The position numbers and the translations under genes were made by a program. This document shows, piece by piece, positions 43,629-53,525 of a stretch of 64,000 bases of DNA. This stretch comes from Oceanipulchritudo coccoides (lineage in GTDB: Bacteria; Verrucomicrobiota; Verrucomicrobiia; Opitutales; Oceanipulchritudinaceae). Position 1 is the stretch's first letter. Each line of letters begins with the position of its first letter. The notes under the pieces were generated by a model. That model did not search any database, was not told where the DNA came from, and worked only from the letters and a program-made list of their open reading frames with translations. Location of the stretch: NCBI RefSeq assembly GCF_010500615.1, contig NZ_JAAGNX010000002.1, forward strand, positions 45,990 to 109,989, in the 5' to 3' direction.

Positions 43629-46600
43629 TCAGCCCCTTCGTCCCCAACCACCGCCACCGGGTGTCTCGACCCGGATGCCCTCACCCGCCTCCAATGAAAC
43701 TTGGGCATGCCCCTCAATCCGCTTTTTGATTCCATCCCTGGAAACGATCCATTGCTGTCCGGGTAAGCCGTCAGCACCGCCATGGAGACCTCTTGGCCCT
43801 TGATTCCGGTTCTGGCTGAGCAGGGAGACGGAGACGTTTTCCAGAAAATGCAGTTCCCGGACAAGGCCATCTCCACCGGAAAAGATTCCCGTGCCACCAG
43901 ATCCTTTGCGTAGTGAAAACTCACGACAATAGACCGGAAAACGGTTTTCAAGAATTTCGGGATCGGTGATGGCGGTATTCGTCATGTGGACATGGACACC
44001 GGAAGCACCGTCAAAACATTCCCCTGCACCCGCACCGCCGCCAATTGTTTCATAATATCCAAATTGCTCATTGCCAAAGAGCAGGTTATTCATCGTGCCC
44101 TGGCCGGAGGCCATCAAGCCAAAGGCGCGGACAAGAGCGTCGACCATGCGCTGACTCGTCTCAACATTTCCCCCGACAACGGCGGGGCAAGCACGTGCAT
44201 CATCTGAAAAAAGAGGGTTGAGAAAACAGTCGGGCAGCTTGATTCGGACCCCTTCAAGAAGTCCCTCATTCAGGGGTATGGGCTCATTGACGAGCAGGCG
44301 AAGGACATACAAGACAGCACTTCGCACAATTGCCGGAGTTGCATTGAGATTTCCGGGATGGGTTGTCGATGTGCCGTCAAAATCGATTTCCATGATCCCG
44401 CTACGGTGTTCGATGGTAACAGAGATCTCGTGACCGTCGTCCATGGTTTCGACCACATGGCTGGAGCTCAAATCACAGGACTCGATATATCGCTTCATTG
44501 CCGATACGCCAAAGCCGAAAAGCTCATTGAAATGTGCCGAGACTTTTCCCGCTGAAAAGTCGCGCAATATATCATTAAAGAGATCCCGACCCCTCTGGAG
44601 TGAAGCGAGCTGGGCTTCCAGATCAATGCGGTTCTCCCGGATTGAGCGTGTCGGATAACGAGCTGTGCTGAGAAGTTGCTCGATAAGGTCGAATCGGTCG
44701 GAATCCTTATGAATCAGCCATTGTGGAGGAATCAGCACACCTTCTTCCTCGAGAGTCCGGGCATCAGCCGGCATGGAGCCGGGGCTACGCCCTCCAATTT
44801 CCGCATGGTGAGCCCTGTTGGCCAGATAACCCATCAAGCGTTCCTCTGCATCAAAGAGTCCACAGATCAAAGTCACGTCGGGCAGATGTGAACCCCCTGC
44901 ACCGGGGTGGTTGGTTACAAGCACATCCCCGGGTGTGAAGGTGTACTGCTTCAGACACTCGCGCACACACAATCCCATCGCTCCCAGATGGACAGGAATG
45001 TGCGGGGCATTCGCCAGCAGCCGGCCTTTCTCGTCGAGCAAGGCGCATGAAAAATCCAACCGCTCACGAATGTTGGTTGAGAGGGCCGTTCGCTGCAGCT
45101 GATCTCCCATTTCCTCCAGCATCCCGGCAATGCGATTCAGGACGAGAGTCCGCTCGACTTTCGCCGAGCGCGCAAACTGCGGTTGTGCAAGTTTTCCCTC
45201 AACCGGAAGGATTTGCACACTGCCTTCCGTCCCGGCAATTCCTTTCCAGCCAGACTCAACAAATGCGGTGCCGTAAGGATCCCGAATGATAGCCGGGCCC
45301 GCGATGACATTGCCGGGATGAAGCAAAATGCGCTCGTGGACGGGAATTCTGACTTCTTCCCCTTCCAGAAATCCCTCCACTGACCGCTCCGGATTTGAAG
45401 GAACCCGTTGTTCCTCAAATTTCTCTGTAACGGTTTTTTCACTACGCTCAAGCAAGCGGAGCCTCAGCTTGACAATCTCCAGCTGGGCGCCCTTTGGGAA
45501 ATACCCGAAGATTGCGATAAACTTGTCACGGAAAACCCGTCCGACATCCGAGCCTGACTCCCATTGGACCGGAATGGAGGCTTCCTGCCCCTGCAGGCGA
45601 ATAAAGACACTGCAGGATCGAGGGCTTAAATCATCCCGATCAACCCCATCCTTTTGCAAGTGGCCGGTAGCCTCCAGTTGCATTTCAGAAAAGTGTGATT
45701 CAAGACACGGCTCGCCTTCTTCAAAGGCCTGAATGACCTGCCGTTCGATCACCGATTCACGGGGAGCTGTATGAATCCCCCGTGCACTGAGAATGCCCGC
45801 ATCGGGTGGAAAAATGATTTGTTTAATCCCGAGCAACTCAGCGACGCGGCAAGCATGCAGCCCTCCGGCCCCACCGAAGGCAACCAGGCCGTAGGCCGCT
45901 GGATCCTCACCTTCCCGCAGGCTGATCTGGCGAATCGCCTGGGCCGTGCGCTCGGTGGCGACGGTGAGAAACCCTTCGGCCAGTGTTCGCCAGTCCTTCT
46001 CGCCCGCCTCGTCGGCAACAGCCTGCATTGCCTGCTTCGCCAAATCAAACCGGATCGGAATTGAAAAGCCATCGGGATCCATTCGACCAAGGAGGAGATG
46101 GACATCTGTCAAGGTCAACGGCCCGCCCGCTCCATAGCACGCCGGGCCGGGATTTGCTCCTGCACTTTCCGGTCCCACAAACAACGTGCTATCCTTGAAA
46201 CCACAAATTGAACCACCACCGGCAGCGACCGTTTCAATGGGTAAGGCCGGTGTTAAAATACGCGCTTCCCCGACCTGAATCTGCTGACGTAGCTCAAGAT
46301 TGTTTTTCCATCGCGAGACATCGGTGGAGGTGCCGCCCATGTCGAGTCCGATAATTCGTGAAAGGCCGGCTCTTTTACCGGCTTCAACCGCGCCGAGGAC
46401 GCCCCCTGCGGGCCCGCTGACCAAGCTGTCAACGGCATGAAACCGCGCCCGGGAAACCAATCCTCCGGCACTCGTCATCACCCATAACCGGTTATCCCCA
46501 ATCTCACCCTGCACGCGATCCAGATAGGAATCCATGACTGGACTCAGGGTAGCGTTGACGAGTGTGGTCTCCGTTCGGTCAAGATATTTGATCAGCGGAC

Positions 46601-47375
46601 GGATAGAGGAAGAGCAACACACGGTTTTGAATCCGCACTCCGAAAGGATGCCTTCCGCTGCCAACTCATGACACGGGTTCTTCCAGCTGTTGAGAAAACA
46701 AATCGCCGCCACTTCACAGCCGTCTTGCAAGGCCCGGTTTGCAGCCTTGCGAAGCGCTTCAAGATCAAGCGGCTCCAACTCATTGCCATGTGTATCCAAA
46801 CGTCCTGAAATTTCCACTACGCGATGGTAAAGCGGAAGCGGCTTGTCAATTTTACGGCTAAACAGTTCCGGCCGTTTCTGGTCGCGGATAAGAAGAAGAT
46901 CCTCAAACCCCTTGCTCAGGAACAGGGCTGTTGGAGCGCCTTTTTTCTCCAGCAGGGCGTTGGTCCCCTTGGTCGTACCGAGACGAAAGGACAATGCCTC
47001 ATCGACGTTGGAATGTTGGCTCTCGAACAAGAGACGCATTGCCAGAACCGGCGCTTCCCATTCGCTATCGACTTCAAGGACATCACCCCCGCGGATCCCT
47101 TCCGGGACGGATAATTCCAAAATCACCCCATCCGCTCCATTGATACGGCCGCAGGGTTTTCCCGAAATACTCACGGGCTTGTTTATGATCCATTGTCCGG
47201 GACTGATCGCAAAAGGAACTATCTCAATCCGTCCGGCATCGACAACCCGCTTGACCTGGGTCCTGATGCACCCGGAGGACAGGACCTTGCCCCGCTTGAT
47301 CTGGCCATCCGGGCCCTCCAGGAGGCAATCGGTGAAGGTACCACCAGTATCAGCGCTGATCTTCCAGCCACTCAC
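43629..47375 (-). CDS. 5-oxoprolinase-type HyuA-HyuB fusion
   Basis: A 1248-residue cytosolic ATP-dependent hydrolase. The HyuA half (about 1-680) has ISADTGGTFTDCLL, LGTTKGTNALLEKKG and the ASKHA-like GLDMGGTSTDVSRW; the HyuB half (about 730-1240) has LSTNIRERLDFSCALLD and VTNHPGAGGSHLPDVT. The single-chain fusion matches eukaryotic-type/OPLAH-like 5-oxoprolinases opening 5-oxo-L-proline to glutamate. Hydantoinase or acetone carboxylase subunits are related, less likely alternatives. It overlaps the YgjP-like gene by 4 bp (ATGA). Its end is one base from proC, so the two proline/glutamate-linked genes are convergent. Confidence 0.92.
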   Translation of the reverse strand: MSGWKISADTGGTFTDCLLEGPDGQIKRGKVLSSGCIRTQVKRVVDAGRIEIVPFAISPGQWIINKPVSISGKPCGRINGADGVILELSVPEGIRGGDVLEVDSEWEAPVLAMRLLFESQHSNVDEALSFRLGTTKGTNALLEKKGAPTALFLSKGFEDLLLIRDQKRPELFSRKIDKPLPLYHRVVEISGRLDTHGNELEPLDLEALRKAANRALQDGCEVAAICFLNSWKNPCHELAAEGILSECGFKTVCCSSSIRPLIKYLDRTETTLVNATLSPVMDSYLDRVQGEIGDNRLWVMTSAGGLVSRARFHAVDSLVSGPAGGVLGAVEAGKRAGLSRIIGLDMGGTSTDVSRWKNNLELRQQIQVGEARILTPALPIETVAAGGGSICGFKDSTLFVGPESAGANPGPACYGAGGPLTLTDVHLLLGRMDPDGFSIPIRFDLAKQAMQAVADEAGEKDWRTLAEGFLTVATERTAQAIRQISLREGEDPAAYGLVAFGGAGGLHACRVAELLGIKQIIFPPDAGILSARGIHTAPRESVIERQVIQAFEEGEPCLESHFSEMQLEATGHLQKDGVDRDDLSPRSCSVFIRLQGQEASIPVQWESGSDVGRVFRDKFIAIFGYFPKGAQLEIVKLRLRLLERSEKTVTEKFEEQRVPSNPERSVEGFLEGEEVRIPVHERILLHPGNVIAGPAIIRDPYGTAFVESGWKGIAGTEGSVQILPVEGKLAQPQFARSAKVERTLVLNRIAGMLEEMGDQLQRTALSTNIRERLDFSCALLDEKGRLLANAPHIPVHLGAMGLCVRECLKQYTFTPGDVLVTNHPGAGGSHLPDVTLICGLFDAEERLMGYLANRAHHAEIGGRSPGSMPADARTLEEEGVLIPPQWLIHKDSDRFDLIEQLLSTARYPTRSIRENRIDLEAQLASLQRGRDLFNDILRDFSAGKVSAHFNELFGFGVSAMKRYIESCDLSSSHVVETMDDGHEISVTIEHRSGIMEIDFDGTSTTHPGNLNATPAIVRSAVLYVLRLLVNEPIPLNEGLLEGVRIKLPDCFLNPLFSDDARACPAVVGGNVETSQRMVDALVRAFGLMASGQGTMNNLLFGNEQFGYYETIGGGAGAGECFDGASGVHVHMTNTAITDPEILENRFPVYCREFSLRKGSGGTGIFSGGDGLVRELHFLENVSVSLLSQNRNQGPRGLHGGADGLPGQQWIVSRDGIKKRIEGHAQVSLEAGEGIRVETPGGGGWGRRG

Positions 47376-48130
47376 AACTCTGCCTGCCCGAGATCAATCA
47401 ACAGGGAAGCATCCGCATCGAGACGGCGGGCGTGTTTCTCGGACGAAGGATCGAGGGCCTTGAGGAACTGGTGGAATCCCTTGGAATGGTCGAAGTGCTT
47501 CAAATGCGCCAATTCATGCAACAGCACATGATCCTGAAGCGGTGGTGAAAGAAGAACCAGGCGCCAATTGAGGGAAATGGCTCCCGTCTCACTACAGGAT
47601 CCCCACCGGCTTTTCTGGTTGCGAACCGTAATCCCGTGAGGCTTCAACTGATGCTTTCGGGCAAGTTCCATCAGCCGGGTGGGAAGAAACTCACGGGCGA
47701 TACTCTTGAGAAGACTCACGAGCTGGGGAACCAGGACTTTGCCTGGATCAACAGTGAGGATGACCCTGCCTGCGGTATCCTCTATCACATGCTGGCAAAC
47801 GCCTGCCTTGAAGCGCAAGACGAGGGGAACGCTCCGGCCCGCCAGTGAAAGGTGCGGATGTTTCATCAGGTAGGAATGCAATTTCGGAATGGACTTCCGG
47901 GTTTCCAGCATCCGGCAAATCCAGTCACCATGTTCCTCCATAAAACGCACGCCGCTAGCCTGTGATTGCCTCAGGGGCGCTTTCAGGACCACCACGCTGG
48001 ATGAATCGACATGCAGGTTCATCCGCTTCACCTGCCGGGTCCGCTCAAACCTGTACGGAACCAGCATCGCACCGGAAGCGGACTGGAGACACACTAGATC
48101 AAACGTGTTCTGCTTTGCCTTCGATTTCAC
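47372..48130 (-). CDS. YgjP/WLM-like metallopeptidase-fold protein
   Basis: A 252-residue protein with the zinc motif LHELAHLKHFDHSKGFHQFL (HExxH plus a downstream His), preceded by NQKSRWGSCSETGAISLNWRL, the signature of the YgjP/DUF45 family. Members are zinc-dependent hydrolases; E. coli YgjP has been annotated as a UTP pyrophosphatase. The GTG start at 48130 lies 32 bp inside mazG and has no obvious ribosome site; an ATG at 48067 is an alternative. It overlaps the oxoprolinase start by 4 bp. Confidence 0.88.
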   Translation of the reverse strand: MKSKAKQNTFDLVCLQSASGAMLVPYRFERTRQVKRMNLHVDSSSVVVLKAPLRQSQASGVRFMEEHGDWICRMLETRKSIPKLHSYLMKHPHLSLAGRSVPLVLRFKAGVCQHVIEDTAGRVILTVDPGKVLVPQLVSLLKSIAREFLPTRLMELARKHQLKPHGITVRNQKSRWGSCSETGAISLNWRLVLLSPPLQDHVLLHELAHLKHFDHSKGFHQFLKALDPSSEKHARRLDADASLLIDLGQAEL

Positions 48131-48761
48131 TGACTAATTTCGAGCTATGCTTTCTCAATGCCGTCTCGGGATCAATCCCGGCCTGCTGGCAGGCACACAC
48201 ATATTGGTAAAGGAATTCCCCTGCCTCTTCTTCTTCAAGCCCTTCGGCAAGCGCGTCGACACCCTCCGGGTCCGGCAACTGGTCATGCTTTAATCCCTTC
48301 TTATGGATTTGCCTGGCCACTTTACCGGCAAACATCAGGGCCGGCAAAGACGGCGGCAGGCGCTTGAACAGGCCATTCTCAGCAGGACCGTTTTTCTTCT
48401 CCTCGGCCTTGATCGCCTCCCATTGCTTCAGAACCTCATCGGAATCCTTCAAGTCCACATCCCCGAACACATGCGGATGCCGCCGGATCAGCTTCTCGTT
48501 GATCCCGCGGGCCACGTCATCGAAATTAAAATGCCCGTTTTCCTCGGCGATCTGCGCATGGAAGACGACCTGCAGGAGCACATCCCCCAGCTCCTCGCAC
48601 ATGTGTTCCATGTCGGCGCGGTCGATTGTATCGAGCAGTTCAGCCGTCTCGTCAATGAGCGGCTCACAGAGGCTCTGGTGTGTCTGCTCGTGGTCCCACG
48701 GGCAACCACCCGGTCCACGCAGGCGGGCCATTGTTTCTCTTAAATCTTGAATAGCACTCAC
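48099..48761 (-). CDS. mazG: Nucleoside triphosphate pyrophosphohydrolase MazG
   Basis: House-cleaning all-alpha NTP pyrophosphatase of 220 residues. The first MazG domain has ARLRGPGGCPWDHEQTHQSL, then the metal-binding EETAELLD-like DETAELLD and EELGDVLLQVVFHAQIAEE. RRHPHVFGDVDLKDSDEVLKQWE follows, the signature linking region. The second domain is short. A GTG start at 48761 fits the family N terminus. It is the first gene of the mazG-ygjP-oxoprolinase run and diverges from trpC with a 65-bp gap. Confidence 0.95.
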   Translation of the reverse strand: MSAIQDLRETMARLRGPGGCPWDHEQTHQSLCEPLIDETAELLDTIDRADMEHMCEELGDVLLQVVFHAQIAEENGHFNFDDVARGINEKLIRRHPHVFGDVDLKDSDEVLKQWEAIKAEEKKNGPAENGLFKRLPPSLPALMFAGKVARQIHKKGLKHDQLPDPEGVDALAEGLEEEEAGEFLYQYVCACQQAGIDPETALRKHSSKLVSEIEGKAEHV

Positions 48762-48826
48762 TGGAAGGGTTTTCTACGATTTCCAATTCGCCTTCAATTG
48801 ATATTTTCATAATCTTTATCCCGTAT

Positions 48827-49621
48827 ATGGACAAACTGACCGAGATCATGGCTTGGAAACGCCAGGAAGTCGCCAAACGGCGGCGGCCTGTCCGGGATGA
48901 GGAGCTGGCGCATTTCAATCCCTCATCAAGCCATCCAAGCCGCTTTGAGAAAGCCTTGCGGCGCGAATCAGGGATCGCCCTGATATCGGAAATCAAGCGG
49001 AAGTCACCGTCCGCGGGGGCAATCGCCGAGGGACGGGACGCTCCGGAGCAGGCGCGGCTTTACTACAACGCCGGGACCGATGCCATTTCTGTTCTCACGG
49101 ATGAAAAGTACTTTGGCGGCTCCATCCGCGACCTCTGGAATGTGAATGACCTCCTGGGAAACCGTTCCGACTCGCCCCCTACCCTGCGGAAGGATTTCTT
49201 CGTCGACCGGATCCAGATCCTTGAGGCGGCCGAGGCCGGTGCCTCCTGCATCCTCATCATTGTCCGCGCCCTCTCCAACGAGGAGATGTCCATGCTCTTT
49301 GAGGCAGCCAACCTCGCCGGACTGGACAGTATTTTCGAGGTGCACGAGGAATCTGAAGTGGAAAGGGCCCTCAATTGTGGAGCCCGTATCGTAGGCGTGA
49401 ACAACCGCGACCTCACCCGCTTTGTGACCGACCTTGCCATCTCCGAGTCAATTATCCCGCAGCTTCCGGAGAACTGCGTCGCGATTTCGGAAAGCGGAAT
49501 TCATTCCATAGCCGATGCCGAGCGGGCCTTTGAGGCCGGGGCGGATGCCATCCTCGTCGGGGAGGCCCTCATGAAAATGGAGGATCCGGAACCGTTTATC
49601 CAAGCGATCCATGACTTTTGA
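48827..49621 (+). CDS. trpC: Indole-3-glycerol phosphate synthase
   Basis: Closes the indole ring in tryptophan synthesis. A 264-residue TIM barrel shows all key segments: LISEIKRKSPSAG (catalytic Lys), ISVLTDEKYFGGS, TLRKDFFVD, ILIIVRAL, VGVNNRDLTRF, ISESGIHS and the phosphate-binding ILVGEALM. No other trp gene is adjacent, so the pathway is scattered. rsmA follows after 50 bp. Confidence 0.97.
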   Translation: MDKLTEIMAWKRQEVAKRRRPVRDEELAHFNPSSSHPSRFEKALRRESGIALISEIKRKSPSAGAIAEGRDAPEQARLYYNAGTDAISVLTDEKYFGGSIRDLWNVNDLLGNRSDSPPTLRKDFFVDRIQILEAAEAGASCILIIVRALSNEEMSMLFEAANLAGLDSIFEVHEESEVERALNCGARIVGVNNRDLTRFVTDLAISESIIPQLPENCVAISESGIHSIADAERAFEAGADAILVGEALMKMEDPEPFIQAIHDF

Positions 49622-49671
49622 GCCGGGATCGAAACCTTATCGCGGGGTAAACCTGCTCACTACATAAATTA

Positions 49672-50499
49672 ATGCCCCTCACACCCTCAGCGACGCGCGC
49701 CCTTCTTGAGTCACTCGGGCACCGGCCGCGCAAACCGCTTGGACAGAATTTCCTCATTGACGGGAATATCGTTCGCAAGTCGCTTCAGTTGGCGGGGCTG
49801 CAGGCCGGGGAAACCGCCATTGAAATCGGGCCCGGGCTGGGAACCCTGAGCCGGGCCATGCTGGAACTGGGTTGCACGGTGTATTCCATTGAGCTCGACT
49901 CGTCCCTGTCTGGCCACCTGTCGGATACGCTTTCAAAGGAATTCCCTGGGACTTTCCATCTGCTCGAGGGAGACGCCGTCAAGCATCCGCGCGCCGGCAC
50001 GCCCGAATCAACAGCAAATCTCAAGGTCGTCGCCAATCTCCCTTATGCGATCACCACTCCCTGGCTGGAAGGCATGCTGGAGGTGCCCCTGCCCTCCGAC
50101 ATGGTCCTTATGATGCAAAAGGAGGCCGCGGACCGCATCACGGCGCAACCCGGCAGCAAGGCCTACGGAGCCATCTCCATCTTTATCGGGGCCGCCTACG
50201 AGCGGGCGGGTGTCCACAAAGTTTCACGCGCCTGCTTCTATCCGGTCCCCGGTGTCGATTCCCTGCTGCTGCATCTGCGGAAAAAGGATAAACCGGTCCT
50301 CTTTTCCGAGCCAGCCCGCGAGCTCATCCGCCAGCTCTTCACCCAGCGGCGAAAACAGATCGGCAGCCTCCTGCAAAAGCGAGAGGACCTTCACCCGTGG
50401 CTGGAAATGCTGCCGGAATACGGGCGCGACCGGACCACACGTCCGGAAGCAATTCCGTTGGAGGCCTGGCTCGCCTTGGACGGCTTGGGCTCTAATTAA
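49672..50499 (+). CDS. rsmA: 16S rRNA dimethyladenosine transferase
   Basis: KsgA-type enzyme dimethylating the two adjacent adenines near the 3' end of 16S rRNA. The 275 residues carry PRKPLGQNFLID at the N terminus, the SAM motif AIEIGPGLGTLSRAM and the catalytic NLPYAITTPW (NLPY motif). PVPGVDSLLLHLR and the C-terminal helical domain with FTQRRKQIGSLL follow. Its last 8 bases overlap the end of the convergent secreted-repeat gene. Confidence 0.97.
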   Translation: MPLTPSATRALLESLGHRPRKPLGQNFLIDGNIVRKSLQLAGLQAGETAIEIGPGLGTLSRAMLELGCTVYSIELDSSLSGHLSDTLSKEFPGTFHLLEGDAVKHPRAGTPESTANLKVVANLPYAITTPWLEGMLEVPLPSDMVLMMQKEAADRITAQPGSKAYGAISIFIGAAYERAGVHKVSRACFYPVPGVDSLLLHLRKKDKPVLFSEPARELIRQLFTQRRKQIGSLLQKREDLHPWLEMLPEYGRDRTTRPEAIPLEAWLALDGLGSN

Positions 50500-53299
50500 A
50501 ATCAAGACGCATAAAGCCGACCTCACCGGGCGATATTGTCAAACTGACCCGATATGTGGTTCCGGAAACAAGGGTTGGAAGAACATTGACCCAGCCACTG
50601 TTGAGAAGTGCCGACGTCTGTCCGGTCAAATTAAGGGGAGCTCCCCCTCCACCATCCGAGAACTGGAGAAAATTGCCACTGCTTCCTATCGTGAGAGCAG
50701 GATTAACCGTAAAGGTTAGCCGTAGCTCCCCACCAACCGTTTCAACAGCGAGGAGGGATGCATTCATGGCGTCCCAGACTGTTGGATCTGTTCCCAGAAC
50801 GAGCTCGAGCGCGTTGATGTACCAGTCGCCGTCTGGATTGCCATTAAGCAAGGCATCCGGTCCACTCAGCGAATACAAGCTGACAAAATTATCAAAGGTT
50901 GACGGGCTGACAGGCCCAACAGTGAACTCCTCATCTCCCGGGACAGGAAATGGATCCCAGAAAATGCCGTGCCGTGCGGAATTGCCCACGTTGTCGTAAA
51001 TGATTGTCGCGAATTCCCATGTTCCTTCCAGACTGCCCTGCGGGATCTCGAGGGTCGTCGAAAAGACACCACCAAGCTGGTCGTCCCCGGGAAAGAATGT
51101 GTAGAGAGAATTGATGTAAGTATCGAGAGGATCATAGACATAGAGGTTGACGGCACTCAGGCCACTGAGGTCTTCCGAGATGGTCAACGTCACGTCAATG
51201 GACTGGGCACTTGTTGTTGTATCAATCGCTGCAGGGGAAACGACAATTGATTGCAAGACCGGATCCGCCGTGTCGGCGGTCCCGCTGTTGGTAACCGTGA
51301 AAAGCTCTTCACCCGGATTCTGGAACGCAGTTTCAAATGGAATATCGCTGAAATTATTCGCAAAATCAAAAAGTGAGAACGCGAGACTCCATGTGCCAGA
51401 TGGCGCATACTGTGGTATACTGACATTGACGGAGTAGGTGCCATCAAACTCATCTCCACTCGTCAGCGAAACCCCATCAAAATAAGTGGAGCTGACAAAT
51501 CCCCCACCCGGGGCATAAAGATAGATATATCCATAGCTGAAACCATCAGAGCTATCTGTGATTCGAAAGGATATGCTCTCAATTTGGCCACCAGCCGAAA
51601 AGTCAGCGCTCACCGGTCCAATTGGATCAATGGATTCCAGAATTGGGGCTGCGCCGCCGCCAAGCCCGTCCCCGACAGTGAAAAGCTCATCGCCTGGATT
51701 CGGGAATGGGTCATCAAATGGGCCATAGTATCTCGAATTAAAAGTGTTGTCCTCAATGATCTCCACCTCAGCGCGCCAGGTTCCCAGAGCAGCAAAGGGC
51801 GTGGGGAAAAAATCACTCTCATACAAAATTGTGCTGACTTCATAGGTTCCAAAATAGGCGTCTCCAGAAACAAGATTTGAAGAATCAAAAAACAAATAGT
51901 CATAATCAAAATCATCCGGATCCCAGAGGGAAATGTAGCCTTCAGAAACACCATTGAAATCATCCGAAACTTCGACCGTGATGGTGACGGTCTGATCTCC
52001 TGTGGAGACATCCACCGGATTCGGGGAGATATTAATATATTGCAGGACTGGATCCTCGTTGTCTGAGAGGCTGGAGTAATAAACCCGGTCCACCCAGCCG
52101 GCATCCGCTCCGGCGCTGCCACCGCTATCCTTGAAATAGGTCCAGGACACGGTTTGTATTCCAGAAGGAATCGGAACAGTGACCTGTACCCAGTCAACAT
52201 CACCACTTATTTCATCGTAAAAGCCAAATGGCCCATCAACAGATAGGAAATCAAACCCGTCCTCTGAATCCACTTTCCACCAGAAGGTCAGGGTTCCTCC
52301 GGGACCATTAAACTCCATCTCCATCGTGGTACTTTCATTGTCGCCAATCGCCCCGCTTTGGGCGGCGTCGATTCCGTCATAGGTTGTATTTGTCTGGAAA
52401 AACCATTCCGGGCTGCCAAAACCGGCTAGGGGGTACTGTGTTGCGTCCACCGCATCCGACAGGTCACCGGACGCGCCTCCCACGTTGGTGACCGTAAACT
52501 CCGCACCTGGCTCCCCGACCAGGTAGCTGGAATTTCCGAGCCGGTCGCGGATAAAGAATTCAATTGTCCAGAGCCCACTGGCACTGGCTGCAGGGAGATT
52601 AAGGGTAATTTCGTAATCCCCATCCAGCGCGTCCCCCGAAAGAACATCAGTCAAATAGAAAAACTCTGTCAGGTCACTTCGGTAGGTTCCACTTGGATCG
52701 TAAAATTCCAAAGAGCCGCTTTCAAACCCGCTCAGGTCATCGGTGATGTTCAGCGAGACCGTCAAATTAGCCGGACCCGACCCGGTATCGACAAGAGCCG
52801 GTGAAACGGAAACCGAAACCAGCCCCGGGGAGGTGGAATCGACAGTCCCGCCATTCACAACAGTAAAGTCCTCGTCGCCGGGATTAGGGAAAGCTTCGTT
52901 GGTCCCACCGTAGCGGCGATCCTGATTTAAATTATCGCGCAGAAAAACCCGCACTTCCCATGTCCCGGGGGTCGCATATTGGGGAACAGTCGCCTGTACC
53001 TCGTAGGTGCCATTAGTGGCCGTCCCGCTTGTCAAGTACGTCGCTGTCGTATTGAAAAAGATGGCGTCAACAAAGGTTCCGGATGGGTTATAGAGGAAGA
53101 TATTGCCAAAGTTGAGCCCGCTTTCGTCGTCGGTGATCGTCAGCGTCGCTGTTATGATCTGGTCGCCTCCGGAGGCGTCAACGGATGCGGGGCTCACGCT
53201 GATCGAGGTCAGAAGTGGGGCCGCCGTGTCAACGGCTTGCACCGTTTGCAAAACAAGGGAAAGAACAAGCGGGCAAAGGATTTTAAACGAGTTTTTCAT
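50492..53299 (-). CDS. Large secreted protein with five Ig-like repeats
   Basis: A 935-residue exported protein with signal peptide (FKILCPLVLSLVLQTVQAV). Five repeats of about 110-140 residues follow, with cores such as LTSISVSPASVDASGGDQ, VSVSVSPALVDTGSG and LQSIVVSPAAIDTTTSAQ. Each continues with a G-x-W-xx-xxxxxD turn; four of the five close on an FP(N/V)PGDExFTV-type tail. Between repeats 2 and 3 lies an unrelated jelly-roll-like module (GPGGTLTFWWKVDSEDGFD...). The C-terminal stretch (PDGDWYINALELVLGTDPT) is Verrucomicrobial in style. No catalytic motif is seen; an adhesive or structural surface role is inferred. An upstream frame to 53371 is not needed. Confidence 0.8.
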   Translation of the reverse strand: MKNSFKILCPLVLSLVLQTVQAVDTAAPLLTSISVSPASVDASGGDQIITATLTITDDESGLNFGNIFLYNPSGTFVDAIFFNTTATYLTSGTATNGTYEVQATVPQYATPGTWEVRVFLRDNLNQDRRYGGTNEAFPNPGDEDFTVVNGGTVDSTSPGLVSVSVSPALVDTGSGPANLTVSLNITDDLSGFESGSLEFYDPSGTYRSDLTEFFYLTDVLSGDALDGDYEITLNLPAASASGLWTIEFFIRDRLGNSSYLVGEPGAEFTVTNVGGASGDLSDAVDATQYPLAGFGSPEWFFQTNTTYDGIDAAQSGAIGDNESTTMEMEFNGPGGTLTFWWKVDSEDGFDFLSVDGPFGFYDEISGDVDWVQVTVPIPSGIQTVSWTYFKDSGGSAGADAGWVDRVYYSSLSDNEDPVLQYINISPNPVDVSTGDQTVTITVEVSDDFNGVSEGYISLWDPDDFDYDYLFFDSSNLVSGDAYFGTYEVSTILYESDFFPTPFAALGTWRAEVEIIEDNTFNSRYYGPFDDPFPNPGDELFTVGDGLGGGAAPILESIDPIGPVSADFSAGGQIESISFRITDSSDGFSYGYIYLYAPGGGFVSSTYFDGVSLTSGDEFDGTYSVNVSIPQYAPSGTWSLAFSLFDFANNFSDIPFETAFQNPGEELFTVTNSGTADTADPVLQSIVVSPAAIDTTTSAQSIDVTLTISEDLSGLSAVNLYVYDPLDTYINSLYTFFPGDDQLGGVFSTTLEIPQGSLEGTWEFATIIYDNVGNSARHGIFWDPFPVPGDEEFTVGPVSPSTFDNFVSLYSLSGPDALLNGNPDGDWYINALELVLGTDPTVWDAMNASLLAVETVGGELRLTFTVNPALTIGSSGNFLQFSDGGGGAPLNLTGQTSALLNSGWVNVLPTLVSGTTYRVSLTISPGEVGFMRLDFN

Positions 53300-53525
53300 G
53301 ATGATAACCAGGTTAAGAGAGATATGCCATAACCCGGACTGGGTAATAATTCCTGAACAAGCAGGGGACAAGCCCTATCACCCCGCGATGATAAGTCAAT
53401 CTGTTTTACACTATTAGTCTCATTAATTTACGCGTCGTCAGGGCTTTTATAAATCTCGACTACCGAGCTGAAATTGAACATTTCTGAGAGTCGCTGGACT
53501 CAATTACTGTCTCACAGATTAGCAA

